Below, piece after piece: positions 26,553 through 35,862 of a stretch of DNA of 64,000 bases. Source of the DNA: JAIWNK01 sp964453115. GTDB lineage: Bacteria; Chloroflexota; Anaerolineae; Anaerolineales; Anaerolineaceae. How positions within the stretch are numbered: the first letter of the stretch is position 1; each line of letters opens with the position of its first letter. A program made the translations under genes and the position numbers. Where the stretch lies: contig CAYVRT010000017.1 of assembly GCA_964453115.1 (NCBI GenBank), positions 1 to 64,000 on the forward strand. The letters are read 5' to 3'. A model generated the notes under the pieces. That model searched no databases, was not told where the DNA came from, and saw nothing but the letters and a program-made list of their open reading frames with translations.

Positions 26553-27257
26553 ATGAACAACTTGTTGAAAAATGTTCCGCTATTTGCTGGTTTGTCTGAG
26601 CAGGCGCAACAGCAGATTGAACGCTGCCTGATGCCGCATGAATATTCTGCCGGACAGGTCATTTTCAATCTGGGCGACCCTGGCGAGGAGATGATTCTGG
26701 TTGAGGCGGGCCGGATTGCCATCTTTGACCCCAAGGAGCCGACCGCCCCCATTCGTTGCTTTGAGGCGGGCGAAACGTTGGGCGAAATGGCTATCATCGA
26801 GCGCAAGCCGCGCTCACTCAGCGCCCGCGCCGAGCAGCCGACCCGTGTTTGGGTGCTGCGCGCCGATGATTTTCATCGCCTGCTGGCCGAAAACCCCAAC
26901 CTGTCTGAGGTGATGTTGGGCAGCCTGAGCGAACGGGTGCGCTATACGACCGATTTTTTGTTGCAAGTGGGGCAGTGGGCGCAATTGGTGGGGCAGGGGA
27001 ATTATCGCCCCGAAGATTTTGAACACCTGACCGCTTCATATGCCAACCCCAATATGGCGAACCTGGCGGCACAATTTGCTCGCATGGCCCTGGAAGTGAA
27101 AAAACGAGAGGATGATTTGCAGCGTCAGATTGTGCAGCTGAAGGTTGAAATTGATGAGGCGCGCCGACAGCAGGAAGTGCAAAAAATTGTTCACAGCGAG
27201 GAGTTCCGCGACCTGCGGCAATTGGTGCGGGACCTGCGCGCCGACCGAGATGATTGA
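26553..27257 (+). CDS. cyclic-nucleotide-binding domain protein with C-terminal coiled coil
   Basis: A 234-residue protein 15 bases after the double cyclase. Residues 5-120 form a cNMP-binding domain (VPLFAGLSEQAQQQI, then YSAGQVIFNLGDPGEEMILVEAG). The phosphate-binding cassette is GETLGEMAIIERKPRSLSARA, with the expected Gly-Glu and Arg-Ser. From about 165 to the end a charged heptad region (REDDLQRQIVQLKVEIDEARRQ) predicts a coiled coil. There is no DNA-binding helix-turn-helix, so it is not a CRP-type regulator. It is probably the local receptor for the cyclic nucleotide made by the upstream protein. Confidence 0.85.
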   Translation: MNNLLKNVPLFAGLSEQAQQQIERCLMPHEYSAGQVIFNLGDPGEEMILVEAGRIAIFDPKEPTAPIRCFEAGETLGEMAIIERKPRSLSARAEQPTRVWVLRADDFHRLLAENPNLSEVMLGSLSERVRYTTDFLLQVGQWAQLVGQGNYRPEDFEHLTASYANPNMANLAAQFARMALEVKKREDDLQRQIVQLKVEIDEARRQQEVQKIVHSEEFRDLRQLVRDLRADRDD

Positions 27258-27363
27258 CCTTACAGACACCTTACAACCCCGCAAACTCAGGCCGATTTGT
27301 TTCTGGAAAAGCGACTAAATAAGTGGCTTTTTAAAAAACAAGTTCATTTGAGGAGTAATGATC

Positions 27364-28548
27364 ATGTTCAACATGACCAGGCAAACATTAAAGGCAATTA
27401 TCTTGGTGACGGGGTTTTTCTTTGTTGCGGTGTTGTTTTCCGGTTGCGGTGTCAATTTGGCGGGCGCAGCCGGCGCCGAACAGACCCCTGAGCCGGTCAT
27501 TGAGCAACCCGCTGCGACCGAGGTGGTGGAAAACGTTGAGCAGCCGGTTGCAACCGAGGTGGTTGAGCAGGCTACCCCGGAACCCACCCCGGAACCCACC
27601 CCAGAGCCATACCCGGCTCCCAGCGGATGGATTGTTTATGTCTCGCAGCAGGATGGCAACCCGGAGCTGTATCTGCTCAACCCGCTTTCAGGCGAAGCTC
27701 GCCGTTTGACGGATGACCCTGCCGATGACCTTTCGCCGGTCTGGTCGCCGGATGGTTCGCGCCTGGTGTTTAGTTCCAGTCGCAGTGGTGATACGGACCT
27801 GTATGTACTCAACATTAACGATGGCAGCACCTATCAATTGACCAGTCTGCCGGGCCGTGATAGCGCCCCGACCTGGTCGCCGGATGGGAATTGGATTGCT
27901 TTTGAATCTTTCTTGAATGGCAATACGGATGTGTATCTGATGAGTGTTGATGGCGCTACAACGGTGCAATTGACTTCAGACCCGGGTACCGAAATGATGC
28001 CGGTCTGGTCTTTTGATGGCGAGTGGTTGGCCTATGTGAGCAGTGTGGAAGGCAATGCGGCTGTTTACATTTTGCGCCCGGATGGCAGTCAGTTGACGCA
28101 GGTGGATCATCGCCCCGAAGCAGCGGACCTTGCGCCGGTCTGGTCGCCGAACAGTCACCGCCTGGCCTTCCTCTCGCATCGCAATCAGAACAGTGATATT
28201 CTGGTCTATGATGCCGATACGGCTGAGCTGTGGACGATTACCGATAGCCAGGCGGATGATGTTGCGGTGCGCTGGTCGCCGGATGGCTCGCGGCTGTTGT
28301 TCTGCAATGGCAGTGATGACCTGTGGAGCATTCGAGTTTACGATTTGACGAGTGGAGAAACGCGCGACCTGATCAACGTCCAGACCTTCAATTGCAACCC
28401 GGTCTGGTCGCCGGATGGCCGGTATGTGGCCTTTGAGAGCAATCAGGATGGTAACCCGGAGTTGTATCTGGCGGCGGTGGATGATGCGGTATTCAATCGC
28501 CTGACCTACGCGGATAGCTTTGATGGCCAGCCGACCTGGGGACGCTAG
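27364..28548 (+). CDS. lipoprotein with TolB/WD40-like beta-propeller
   Basis: About 394 residues. GAGGAG at 27350-27355 fits ATG 27364 better than ATG 27358. The lipobox is LFSGC, followed by a Glu/Pro/Thr-rich linker (to about residue 80). The rest is six PD40-type blades, each with a version of PVWSPDGSRLVFSS and ...DLYVLNINDG. The same propeller forms the C terminus of the giant lipoprotein at 29909. It is extracytoplasmic and likely acts in binding or scaffolding; no catalytic motif is seen. Confidence 0.85.
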   Translation: MFNMTRQTLKAIILVTGFFFVAVLFSGCGVNLAGAAGAEQTPEPVIEQPAATEVVENVEQPVATEVVEQATPEPTPEPTPEPYPAPSGWIVYVSQQDGNPELYLLNPLSGEARRLTDDPADDLSPVWSPDGSRLVFSSSRSGDTDLYVLNINDGSTYQLTSLPGRDSAPTWSPDGNWIAFESFLNGNTDVYLMSVDGATTVQLTSDPGTEMMPVWSFDGEWLAYVSSVEGNAAVYILRPDGSQLTQVDHRPEAADLAPVWSPNSHRLAFLSHRNQNSDILVYDADTAELWTITDSQADDVAVRWSPDGSRLLFCNGSDDLWSIRVYDLTSGETRDLINVQTFNCNPVWSPDGRYVAFESNQDGNPELYLAAVDDAVFNRLTYADSFDGQPTWGR

Positions 28549-28873
28549 AAGGAAACAGGCAGAAGCCATGTCCAGCCTGGCGCTAGCTTCTGTTTGGGCA
28601 AATGTTGCCAACCCGCCGCACGACAGTGTGCTGGTGGGTTGGCGCGCCCAGCATTTGATGCAAAATTGGCCTGGACAGCCGCTCTTGAAATGGGATGCGC
28701 GTGCTATAATGATTGCATTCTCTTTTTGTGTCTCTACCAATCCAATCGGCATTCGTTGGCAAGGAGCTGACTGGCAAGTTAAGAAACAACAGACAGAGAA
28801 CATTTCGGCAACCCCTTTTCATCCGTTTTTGCGACTAAATACATTGAAAAACGTTACCCGTCCACCCAATTCG
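28549..28873 (+). other. 325-base gap upstream of the sigma factor gene
   Basis: The frame of the sigma gene stays open back to 28520, but family similarity starts only after 28874. The gap holds a weak hairpin (CAGAAGC near 28560 with GCTTCTG near 28590) that may end the propeller gene, and an extended -10 promoter at 28702. It also contains an AAGGAG near 28760 with no suitable start codon behind it. I see no other gene. Confidence 0.4.
28702..28710 (+). promoter_or_regulatory. extended -10 promoter (TGCTATAAT)
   Basis: A perfect extended -10. A TTGAAA at 28685-28690 is too close (14 bases) to be a good -35. It would give a leader of about 155 bases before the sigma factor ATG. Confidence 0.5.
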
Positions 28874-29419
28874 ATGCAGGCCAGTGATGAATCGCTGGTA
28901 GAGGCGGCTCAGAAAGGCGATTTACAAGCCTTTTTGGCTCTTTATGACCGATACCTTCCGGTGGTGTATAACCGGGTGCGTTACACAGTGCCAGTGCAAG
29001 ACGTGGAAGACGTGACGCAGGAAGTGTTTTTTGCACTGATGAAGTCCCTTAACAATTTTCAAGGCAAGTCGCGCTTCAGCACCTGGGTGCGTTCGCTGGT
29101 CAATCATCGGGTGGCCGATTACTACCGCTCCCGCCGCCCCCCCGAGGAAGCCCTGGACCCGGACCTGCGCTCGCAGCCCACATCGCACACTTTGCACTCG
29201 GATGGCCGGGAGCATGGCAGCGATGACCTGATCCTGATCCGCAGCGCTCTCTACCGCCTGCCTGAAAAATACCGCGAGGTGCTGCTGCTGCGCTTTGCAG
29301 ATGGGTTGCAGTTCAGCGAAGTGGCAGAGCAGATGGGCCTGAGCCTGGATGCCGCCAAATCTTTGTTCCGCCGGGCGATTGTGGCCCTGCGAAAAGAATG
29401 GGAAGAACTCAATGCCTGA
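28874..29419 (+). CDS. ECF-type RNA polymerase sigma factor
   Basis: A 181-residue sigma-70 family factor. Region 2 spans about 8-75 (LVEAAQKGDLQAFLALYDRY, DVEDVTQEVFFALMKSL, FSTWVRSLVNHRVADYYR) and region 4 about 120-178 (YRLPEKYREVLLLRFADGLQFSEVAEQMG). These are separated by a short acidic linker, typical of ECF sigma factors. Start: ATG 28874 at the beginning of region 2, although no Shine-Dalgarno is visible. The stop overlaps the next gene, a small membrane protein that is probably its anti-sigma factor. Confidence 0.85.
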   Translation: MQASDESLVEAAQKGDLQAFLALYDRYLPVVYNRVRYTVPVQDVEDVTQEVFFALMKSLNNFQGKSRFSTWVRSLVNHRVADYYRSRRPPEEALDPDLRSQPTSHTLHSDGREHGSDDLILIRSALYRLPEKYREVLLLRFADGLQFSEVAEQMGLSLDAAKSLFRRAIVALRKEWEELNA

Positions 29420-29882
29420 GCAAGAACACTTTCCAACCCCCGAAGAACAACCTGTGTCACAGTCGCTTCCAGAGGAGATGCTGGAAGAGAGCGAGTTGGA
29501 AACGCCGGAGATTGCAGAGATGATACAACGCATGGAACAGGTTTTTTCCGATCGAACAATTGCCCCCGCTACTTCTCAACGGATGCGACAGCGCCTGGCT
29601 CAGGAATGGCAGGTTTTGCACAGTCAGCAGCCTTCGCCCTCGTTCTGGAAGCGCTGGCTCAATCGTTCAAACGATTGGCAGCCCGGCGGACAGGCCCGCC
29701 AGGCTTTTGCAGTGCGCCTGATGGCGCTGGCGCTGTTTCTCGCTGTGGGGGTGCTGATTGCATTTCCAAATTCTTCCATTACCCCGGGCGCGGCTGGCGT
29801 CCAGGGGATGACCATTGGTCTGGTAGTGATTGTGGGCACACTGCTTGGCCTTTTTATTTTGTGGATTTTTCGCAAACACTAA
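29412..29882 (+). CDS. membrane protein, putative anti-sigma factor
   Basis: A 156-residue protein starting inside the end of the sigma gene (8-base overlap). The N-terminal half is acidic and cytoplasmic (QEHFPTPEEQP, then ETPEIAEMIQRMEQVF). Two hydrophobic segments close to the C terminus (about 103-120 and 130-150) place it in the membrane. Position, coupling and topology fit an anti-sigma factor, but no zinc-binding HxxxCxxC motif is present, so this is inference from context. Confidence 0.55.
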   Translation: MPEQEHFPTPEEQPVSQSLPEEMLEESELETPEIAEMIQRMEQVFSDRTIAPATSQRMRQRLAQEWQVLHSQQPSPSFWKRWLNRSNDWQPGGQARQAFAVRLMALALFLAVGVLIAFPNSSITPGAAGVQGMTIGLVVIVGTLLGLFILWIFRKH

Positions 29883-29908
29883 TGCCCAACTTTCGTGGAG
29901 GTGAAGGA

Positions 29909-32900
29909 ATGAACCAACGTTCGCTTAGAATTTCGCGTATTTTTCTGGCCCTGGTCACCATCCTTGCCATGCTGATGAGCTCCTGTTCACTCGGTGAGTG
30001 GCTGGGCGGCACAGCAGGGCGGGTGACTGAGACGCCTACAGACGCTCCGGTGGTGGAAGAAACCCCAACGGATGCGCCAGTGGTGGAAGAAACCCCAACG
30101 GATGCGCCAGTGGTGGAAGAAACCCCCACCGAACCCCCCTTGCCAACAGAACCAATTGGCCCAACCCCAACCGAGGAGCCGGAAGCAACCGAAACGCCGC
30201 GCGCCTTTGTTGATTGCCATACCCAGGAATACACCCACGCCGAAACCTGCACCACCGCCACGACCTCCATCAAGGCCGTGTGGGGCTACATTGAAGGCTG
30301 GTTGTATGTGGATGGGGTGGTGGTGGATACGGTGCCGTATACCTACGTCGGCGAGGGCAACACCGAAACCTTTAGTATGGATGCTTCCTTCACTCCGACC
30401 GGGCATACAGTGGTATATGAGTGGCGTTACTACGATGAAAACGAAGAGTTTATGTCGCAGTATAGCCCCAAGGAAACCTATACCATTGCTTCTTGTGCTA
30501 CGGCCACAACCGCACCGACTGTGACCCCGACCCAACCCTGGGACCGCAGTTCTCTTTCCTTTACCGGTGCTTGCACAGGCAACTGTCAGGAAGTGCGCGC
30601 CGAGGTCTGCAATGTGGGCGACCGAGCGATGGAAGGCACGACCACCTACGAGGTCTACTATGCTGCGACCGGCAACCCGCGCAATGGCAGCGTGGTTGCC
30701 ACCGGTTCGTTTGGGCCGCTGGCAAAGGATGCCTGCACCGAACTGACCTACAACCCGAATGGGCAGGTGGGTAACTACATGTTCCACGTCTTCCAGCGCC
30801 CAGGACATCCCGGGCAGGGCGATTTGTGGAGCGAGCAGTGCAGCATTGCTTCGTGTGTGACGGCAACCACGCCACCGACCCATACCCCCACCCCCTCCAC
30901 GCCCGACCCGCGCGTTGGTTTGAGTGTGGCGTGTAACAATGACCTTTCGGCTACCTTCACCATTCGCAACATTGGCGGCCCACTCTACAACGGTACCTAT
31001 ACCGTTAGCGAACCAGGTCAACCCGTACAAACCTACCCGCTGGAACTGGATACGAATGAGAGTATCTCGTTTGTGGCGGCTGGTAATGCAACGGTGGAAG
31101 TGGATTACCAGACTGCACAATTGCTCTGGGTGCATTTGGAAGCAACCGGCACCTGTATTCCGCTGCCGACCAACACCCCGACCAACACGCCAACGGCAAC
31201 CAAAACGCCTACTTTGACCGCCACGCCTGGGCCATCCTCCACGCCAACCTTTACCCGCACCCCAACGGCAACCCGCACCGCGACCCTGACCATTACGCCT
31301 GGGCCTTCGCCGACGCGCACCCCCACCAAGACGCCCAAGCCAACCAATACACCCAAGCCAACCAACACCCCCACCTTTACCCGCACCCCCACCAATACCC
31401 CCACCGAAGGGCCTTCGCCGACCCCCACCTTTACCCGCACCCCAACGCTGACGCGCACGCCAACCCTGACGCGCACGCCAACTTTGACCTTCACGCCGAC
31501 CAATACGCAGGTGATTGTGGATGGGCAGCTCGATTTGCAGGTCTTCTGCAACAATGACCTGACCGCTACCTTTGTCATCTCCAACATCTCTGGCGCAGTC
31601 AGCAATGGCAGCTGGGAGCTTTCCGCTCCGTCGCAATCGGGCGTCATTGACCTGGGGCCGGGTGAATCCTTTACCATTGATGGTGAAGGGTACGCCACGA
31701 TGACGGTTACCTACAATACAGATTTCCTCTCCTCGGTGACCCTGCAAGTGACGGCGAGCTGCGTGCAGCTGCCCACGGCTACCCCGACGGTGACCAATAC
31801 CCCCACGGCAACCGCTACCTTTACCCCAACTGCAACGCCCATCCCGCAATTGAACGCTGAGGCGATCTGCGGTTACATTGAAGATGAGTTCCTCTATTGG
31901 GAAGTTTCCAACCCCAATTCCTTTGCTGTGCCTTACACCTGGGAAGCGGTGAACAGCAGCGAGACGGGCAATGGCACGTTGCCAGCCAATGGCAGTGTGA
32001 CGATTACGACCAGCGCCGCAGCAACCGCTTTGCGGGTGCTGGTGGGTGGATCGGTGGTTGCACTTGCTGAACAGACGGAACCCTGCCACGAAGACCTGAC
32101 GCTTTCCTATGTTTGTACCACCAATACCCAACAGCGCTGGACGGTGAGCAACCCGAACGAATACTCGCTCACGTTCACCTGGCAGGTGCAGGGCGGTACA
32201 GAAGGCGGCATGGGCACGGTTCCTGGCAATGGTTCGACTACCTTTGATACCAGCAATGCCAGCCACACAGTCATCGTTACCTACCGTCGTGAGCCGCTTG
32301 CGCAGCGCTCGGTGCAGGCTGAATCTGAAATCTGCGCCACGCCAACCCCGACGGTGACCAATACGCCGACGCCGACCAAGACCTTTACGCCAACCCCCAC
32401 GCCGACCTTCACCCCGACCCCGACGCCGACCTCGACCTTTACGCCCACGCCGACGCCGACCTTTACCCCCACTGCGACACCTGTGCCACAGCTGGAGCTT
32501 GAGGCGATCTGCGGCTACATTGAAGATGAGTTCCTCTATTGGGAAGTTTCGAACCCGAACGCCTTTGCTGTGCCATACACCTGGGAAGCGGTGAACAGCA
32601 GCGAAACGGGCGGCGGTACGTTGCCAGCCAATGGCAGCGAAATCTTCACCACCAGCGCCGCAGCAACGGCTGTGCGCATCAAAGTGGGTGGGTTTGAGGT
32701 TGCGCTTGCTGAGCCGATTGAGCCCTGTCATGAAGACCTGACCCTCTCCTACGCTTGTAAGAACGACGCCTTGCAGCTTTGGACGCTGAACAACCCGAAT
32801 GATTACGTGGTTGAATTCACCTGGCAGGTGCAGGGTGGCAATGAGAGCGGCAGCGGGTCTGTGACGGCGAATGGCTCAACCACCTTTGAGACCAGCAATG

Positions 32901-34813
32901 CCAGCCACACCGTGACGGTTACCTATCGCCACTTGCCGCTCGGTGAGCGCTCGGTGCAGGCCGAATCGGAAATCTGCGCCACGCCGACCCCGACGGTGAC
33001 CAACACGCCGACGCCGACCAAGACCTTTACCCCGACCCCGACGCCGACCAAGACCTTCACCCCGACCCCGACGTTTACCCCAACGCCGACCTTCACCCCG
33101 ACCCCGACTTTCACGCCTACCCCAACCTTCACGCCGACTGCTACGCCGGTGCCAGAGCTGAATGTCGAAAGTATCTGCGGTTATGCTGATGCGGAAACTG
33201 TCTACTGGCAGCTTTCGAACCCGAATGCCTTTGCTGTGCCTTACACCTGGGAAGCGGTGAACAGCAGCGAGACGGGCAATGGCACGTTGCCAGCCAATGG
33301 CAGTGTGACGATTACAACCAGCGCCGCTGCGACCGCCATTCGCATCTTTGTGGGTGGTGTGCAGGTGGGTGTGGCTGAGCTGAGCGAACCCTGCCAGCTC
33401 GACCTGGAGGTTGCCTACACCTGTAAAGACGCTGTGACCCTCTCCTGGCGGGTGCAAAACCCGAATGGTTACGACCTGCCGTTCGAGTGGGCTTCTGACA
33501 CGGTGCGCGGCAATGGCGTTGCGCCTGCCAATGGCAGCGCAGGGTTTGAGACTTCAAACACCAACCAGACGGTAACCGTGACCTATCGCCGCGAGCCGTT
33601 TGAGCAGCGTCAGGTGGTGGTGGAGGCGCTTGCCTGTGCCACGCCGACCCCGACGGCCACGCTCATCCCAACCAGCACGCCCACGGCTACCCCCTCGCCG
33701 ACTGTCACCGTTCCGCCAACAGCTACTCCGCTGCCGACTGAGACGCCAACTGTGACGCCCACGCCGCTGCCAACCCTGACGTTGACGCCAGAGCCGACCC
33801 CGACGCAATTCTCTGTCCCGCCGGCGCCCGTTCCACAGGCCGATGTTTGCCCGCAGTGGCTGCTCTTCCACACCTTCCGTGATGAGAACCTGGAAATCTA
33901 CCGCCTGGATGGGGTAGAGGGACAGCCGGATGCCAAACTCTTCAATCTTTCGAATAGTGATGCGGTGGACTGCCGTCCTAGCCGCTCGCCGAATGATGCC
34001 CTGGTTGTCTTCCAGTCTGACCGCAACCTGAACATTGAACTCTACTACACCGATGTGTTCGGCAATGGACAGACACGCCTGACCAACACGCTTTCCAACA
34101 ACATTAACCCAATGTTTGGCCCCGACAACCGCGCGGTTGCCTTCCAGAGCGATCGTAACGGTAACTGGGACATCTTCGCCACCGACCTTAACACCCGTCA
34201 GGAACGGCAATTGACCACCAATCGGGCCAGCGACGAGAACCCCTTCTGGTCGCCCGACCTGAAGTGGATGGCCTTCCAGAGCAACCGCAATGGGAACTGG
34301 GACATCTTCCTGCTCAATACCGAAACCGGTAACGAGGTGCAGTTGACCCGTGGCAACGCAGACGAGATCTTCCCGATCTGGTCGCCGAACGGCAAGCAGA
34401 TTGCCTACCTCTCCAACCCGGATGGTGTCTGGAATCTGTATGTGGTGGATACCAATGGTCAGAATGTGATCCAGATTACCAAAGCGGATGGCGACACGAA
34501 CAATGCTGCCTGGTCGCCGGAAGGCTTCCGCCTGGCGTATCAATCTGAGCGCAAGGGCAACCTGGATATCTACACCTATGACCTGCGCACCAACAAGGAA
34601 TATCGCCTGACGGATTACGCTGGCATTGATAGTGGGCCAACCTGGGATTGCGGCGGTGTCAACATCGCATACACCAGCACCCGCGACGAAACGACCAACA
34701 TCTTCCAGGTCTTCTGGCAGGGTGGGCCTTCGGGCAACATGACCATTCACCCGGCTTCGGATAAGTGGTCACAGTGGTCGCCGAGTAAGGAATCGGCCAG
34801 CCGCGGACGCTAA
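29909..34813 (+). CDS. giant lipoprotein: Thr/Pro linkers, repeated Ig-like modules, C-terminal beta-propeller
   Basis: A 1634-residue surface protein. Signal peptide and lipobox LMSSC (Cys about 27) follow ATG 29909, which has GGAGGTGAAGGA upstream; an ATG at 29882 would add nine residues. After three copies of TDAPVVEETP (residues 44-73) come CARDB/Ig-like domains (about 100-415 and 538-620). Three closely related two-part modules follow, beginning at residues 648, 862 and 1084 (each with ICGY, then VPYTWEAVNSSETG, ending ATPTPT), joined by long TPTPTFTP-type linkers. Residues about 1312-1632 form a PD40/TolB-like propeller like that of the lipoprotein at 27364. It probably extends from the membrane as an adhesin or scaffold and may be controlled by the adjacent sigma/anti-sigma pair. 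Confidence 0.85.
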   Translation: MNQRSLRISRIFLALVTILAMLMSSCSLGEWLGGTAGRVTETPTDAPVVEETPTDAPVVEETPTDAPVVEETPTEPPLPTEPIGPTPTEEPEATETPRAFVDCHTQEYTHAETCTTATTSIKAVWGYIEGWLYVDGVVVDTVPYTYVGEGNTETFSMDASFTPTGHTVVYEWRYYDENEEFMSQYSPKETYTIASCATATTAPTVTPTQPWDRSSLSFTGACTGNCQEVRAEVCNVGDRAMEGTTTYEVYYAATGNPRNGSVVATGSFGPLAKDACTELTYNPNGQVGNYMFHVFQRPGHPGQGDLWSEQCSIASCVTATTPPTHTPTPSTPDPRVGLSVACNNDLSATFTIRNIGGPLYNGTYTVSEPGQPVQTYPLELDTNESISFVAAGNATVEVDYQTAQLLWVHLEATGTCIPLPTNTPTNTPTATKTPTLTATPGPSSTPTFTRTPTATRTATLTITPGPSPTRTPTKTPKPTNTPKPTNTPTFTRTPTNTPTEGPSPTPTFTRTPTLTRTPTLTRTPTLTFTPTNTQVIVDGQLDLQVFCNNDLTATFVISNISGAVSNGSWELSAPSQSGVIDLGPGESFTIDGEGYATMTVTYNTDFLSSVTLQVTASCVQLPTATPTVTNTPTATATFTPTATPIPQLNAEAICGYIEDEFLYWEVSNPNSFAVPYTWEAVNSSETGNGTLPANGSVTITTSAAATALRVLVGGSVVALAEQTEPCHEDLTLSYVCTTNTQQRWTVSNPNEYSLTFTWQVQGGTEGGMGTVPGNGSTTFDTSNASHTVIVTYRREPLAQRSVQAESEICATPTPTVTNTPTPTKTFTPTPTPTFTPTPTPTSTFTPTPTPTFTPTATPVPQLELEAICGYIEDEFLYWEVSNPNAFAVPYTWEAVNSSETGGGTLPANGSEIFTTSAAATAVRIKVGGFEVALAEPIEPCHEDLTLSYACKNDALQLWTLNNPNDYVVEFTWQVQGGNESGSGSVTANGSTTFETSNASHTVTVTYRHLPLGERSVQAESEICATPTPTVTNTPTPTKTFTPTPTPTKTFTPTPTFTPTPTFTPTPTFTPTPTFTPTATPVPELNVESICGYADAETVYWQLSNPNAFAVPYTWEAVNSSETGNGTLPANGSVTITTSAAATAIRIFVGGVQVGVAELSEPCQLDLEVAYTCKDAVTLSWRVQNPNGYDLPFEWASDTVRGNGVAPANGSAGFETSNTNQTVTVTYRREPFEQRQVVVEALACATPTPTATLIPTSTPTATPSPTVTVPPTATPLPTETPTVTPTPLPTLTLTPEPTPTQFSVPPAPVPQADVCPQWLLFHTFRDENLEIYRLDGVEGQPDAKLFNLSNSDAVDCRPSRSPNDALVVFQSDRNLNIELYYTDVFGNGQTRLTNTLSNNINPMFGPDNRAVAFQSDRNGNWDIFATDLNTRQERQLTTNRASDENPFWSPDLKWMAFQSNRNGNWDIFLLNTETGNEVQLTRGNADEIFPIWSPNGKQIAYLSNPDGVWNLYVVDTNGQNVIQITKADGDTNNAAWSPEGFRLAYQSERKGNLDIYTYDLRTNKEYRLTDYAGIDSGPTWDCGGVNIAYTSTRDETTNIFQVFWQGGPSGNMTIHPASDKWSQWSPSKESASRGR
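30038..30127 (+). repeat. three in-frame 30-bp tandem repeats
   Basis: Three consecutive 30-base units at 30038, 30068 and 30098 encode TDAPVVEETP each; the second and third are nearly identical in DNA. They lie just after the lipobox of the giant lipoprotein and are a candidate length-variable spacer. Confidence 0.85.
31850..33645 (+). repeat. three long in-frame module repeats with Thr/Pro-rich linkers
   Basis: Units start at 31850, 32492 and 33158 (about 642, 666 and 488 bases). Each encodes an ICGY-containing domain, a second Ig-like domain and, in the first two, a (ACNCCN)n Thr/Pro linker. Long stretches are almost identical in DNA (for example the VPYTWEAVNSSETG segment), pointing to recent duplication. 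Confidence 0.85.
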
Positions 34814-34837
34814 CCGAACCGAGTAAGTGATAAGAGA

Positions 34838-34869
34838 CGGGGCTGCCCAGCAAGTTGTGGGCAGCCCCG
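34838..34869. terminator. bidirectional hairpin between convergent genes
   Basis: CGGGGCTGCCCA and TGGGCAGCCCCG form a perfect 12-bp stem with an 8-base loop, 24 bases after the giant lipoprotein stop and 22 bases before the end of the convergent gene. Neither side has a good T run. Confidence 0.6.
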
Positions 34870-34890
34870 AATGTTTGCGTGGGGGTGGGC

Positions 34891-35856
34891 CTAGGGGGCC
34901 GAGGCTTGCACGCGTTGCAAAATGCGCCAGGCAAGCAAGGTTAGACCACGAGAGGGGGCTTTCTTTTGCGCAAAGTCCCAATCTTTCCATGCGGTCCAGA
35001 CCGATTCGGCGGTAAAGCTGCCGGTTTCGTCCATCTTGCTGTGCAGCACGGCCAGCATGTCTTGCAGTCGGGGGTCAGAATGTAGCCATGGGAAGCGGGT
35101 GAGGACTTCCAAAACGTGTAGCAGGTCATACCAGATGAAAGGGGCCTTCAGTTTGCGGAAGTCGTTGCCCATGTAAAAGATGTAGGGGTGTTGGGTGGCG
35201 CTTTCCTGCCAGAGGTGGAGCAGGGTTTCGGCGCCGGTTTTCGCCGCCGGGTGATTGGGGGCGGCTGCGCTGAGCAGCTTGAGCATTGCCAGGTTGGCAA
35301 ATGGGCAGGGGTCTTGTTTGCGCCCGGGTCCGCGAAATTTGCCCAGCGTTGGTGAGACGGCGCATGGCCAGCCATTCTCGCGCACCAGGTCGGTTAGCCA
35401 GGCAGTGGCTGAAGACACGTCCACGCCCAGCTTGTGCAGGGCATAGGTGGTGAGTGGGGCATCGCATAGCGCCCAGGCCCAGTTTTTTTCTCCATCACCA
35501 CCGTGTGCGGCTGAAATTTGCATTGGCAATTGCGGCAGGCCTTCCTCGGATGGGTGTTCGAGGACGCGTTCGACAATCTCTGCCATGCCAGGGTCTTGCA
35601 CTGTCAGGCCGAGGTCGGCCAGGAAGGCCAGTTTGTGAAAATGTTGGCTGGCGCTTTTGTGGCTGTTGAGTACTTCGCCCGGCCAGCTGCCCAATTCATG
35701 GATGATCTGCTCGATGAGGGGCTGCTTGAGCATGGCCTGACGGGCGCGCTGCACGTTGGCATCGGTTTCGGGTTGGCCGAGCAGGTCGCGCCTGGCACGG
35801 TATTCAACCCAGGGGCTGCCTTGCAGTAGCCAATGGATGGGGATGGATGCGAACAT
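34891..35856 (-). CDS. alpha/alpha-toroid (squalene-cyclase-fold) hypothetical protein
   Basis: A 321-residue soluble protein made of repeating helices with features of the terpenoid cyclase/prenyltransferase alpha-toroid fold: LTDLVRENGWPCAVSP, FANLAMLKLLSAA, WYDLLHVLEVLTRFPWL, and a last SVWTAWKDWDFAQKKAPSRGLTLLAWRIL. The catalytic DxDD of hopene cyclases is absent, so cyclase activity is unlikely. Start: ATG 35856, only 6 bases after a TACAAT -10 box, so the mRNA may be leaderless. Confidence 0.6.
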   Translation of the reverse strand: MFASIPIHWLLQGSPWVEYRARRDLLGQPETDANVQRARQAMLKQPLIEQIIHELGSWPGEVLNSHKSASQHFHKLAFLADLGLTVQDPGMAEIVERVLEHPSEEGLPQLPMQISAAHGGDGEKNWAWALCDAPLTTYALHKLGVDVSSATAWLTDLVRENGWPCAVSPTLGKFRGPGRKQDPCPFANLAMLKLLSAAAPNHPAAKTGAETLLHLWQESATQHPYIFYMGNDFRKLKAPFIWYDLLHVLEVLTRFPWLHSDPRLQDMLAVLHSKMDETGSFTAESVWTAWKDWDFAQKKAPSRGLTLLAWRILQRVQASAP

Positions 35857-35862
35857 GGAAAG

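Noticed and set aside
29987..32731. Minus-strand open frame of about 914 codons opposite the giant lipoprotein
   Set aside because: It mirrors the Thr/Pro-rich repeats of the plus-strand gene (Gly/Val/Arg-rich low complexity), has no start signal or known domain, and the plus-strand frame has lipobox, domains and ribosome binding site.
31165..33810. Repetitive DNA resembling a CRISPR or mobile element
   Set aside because: Periodic ACN-CCN codons encode Thr/Pro linkers and duplicated protein modules inside one continuous reading frame.
34891..35856. Squalene-hopene cyclase
   Set aside because: About half the normal length and without the DxDD acid motif or QW repeats; only the helical toroid style is similar.
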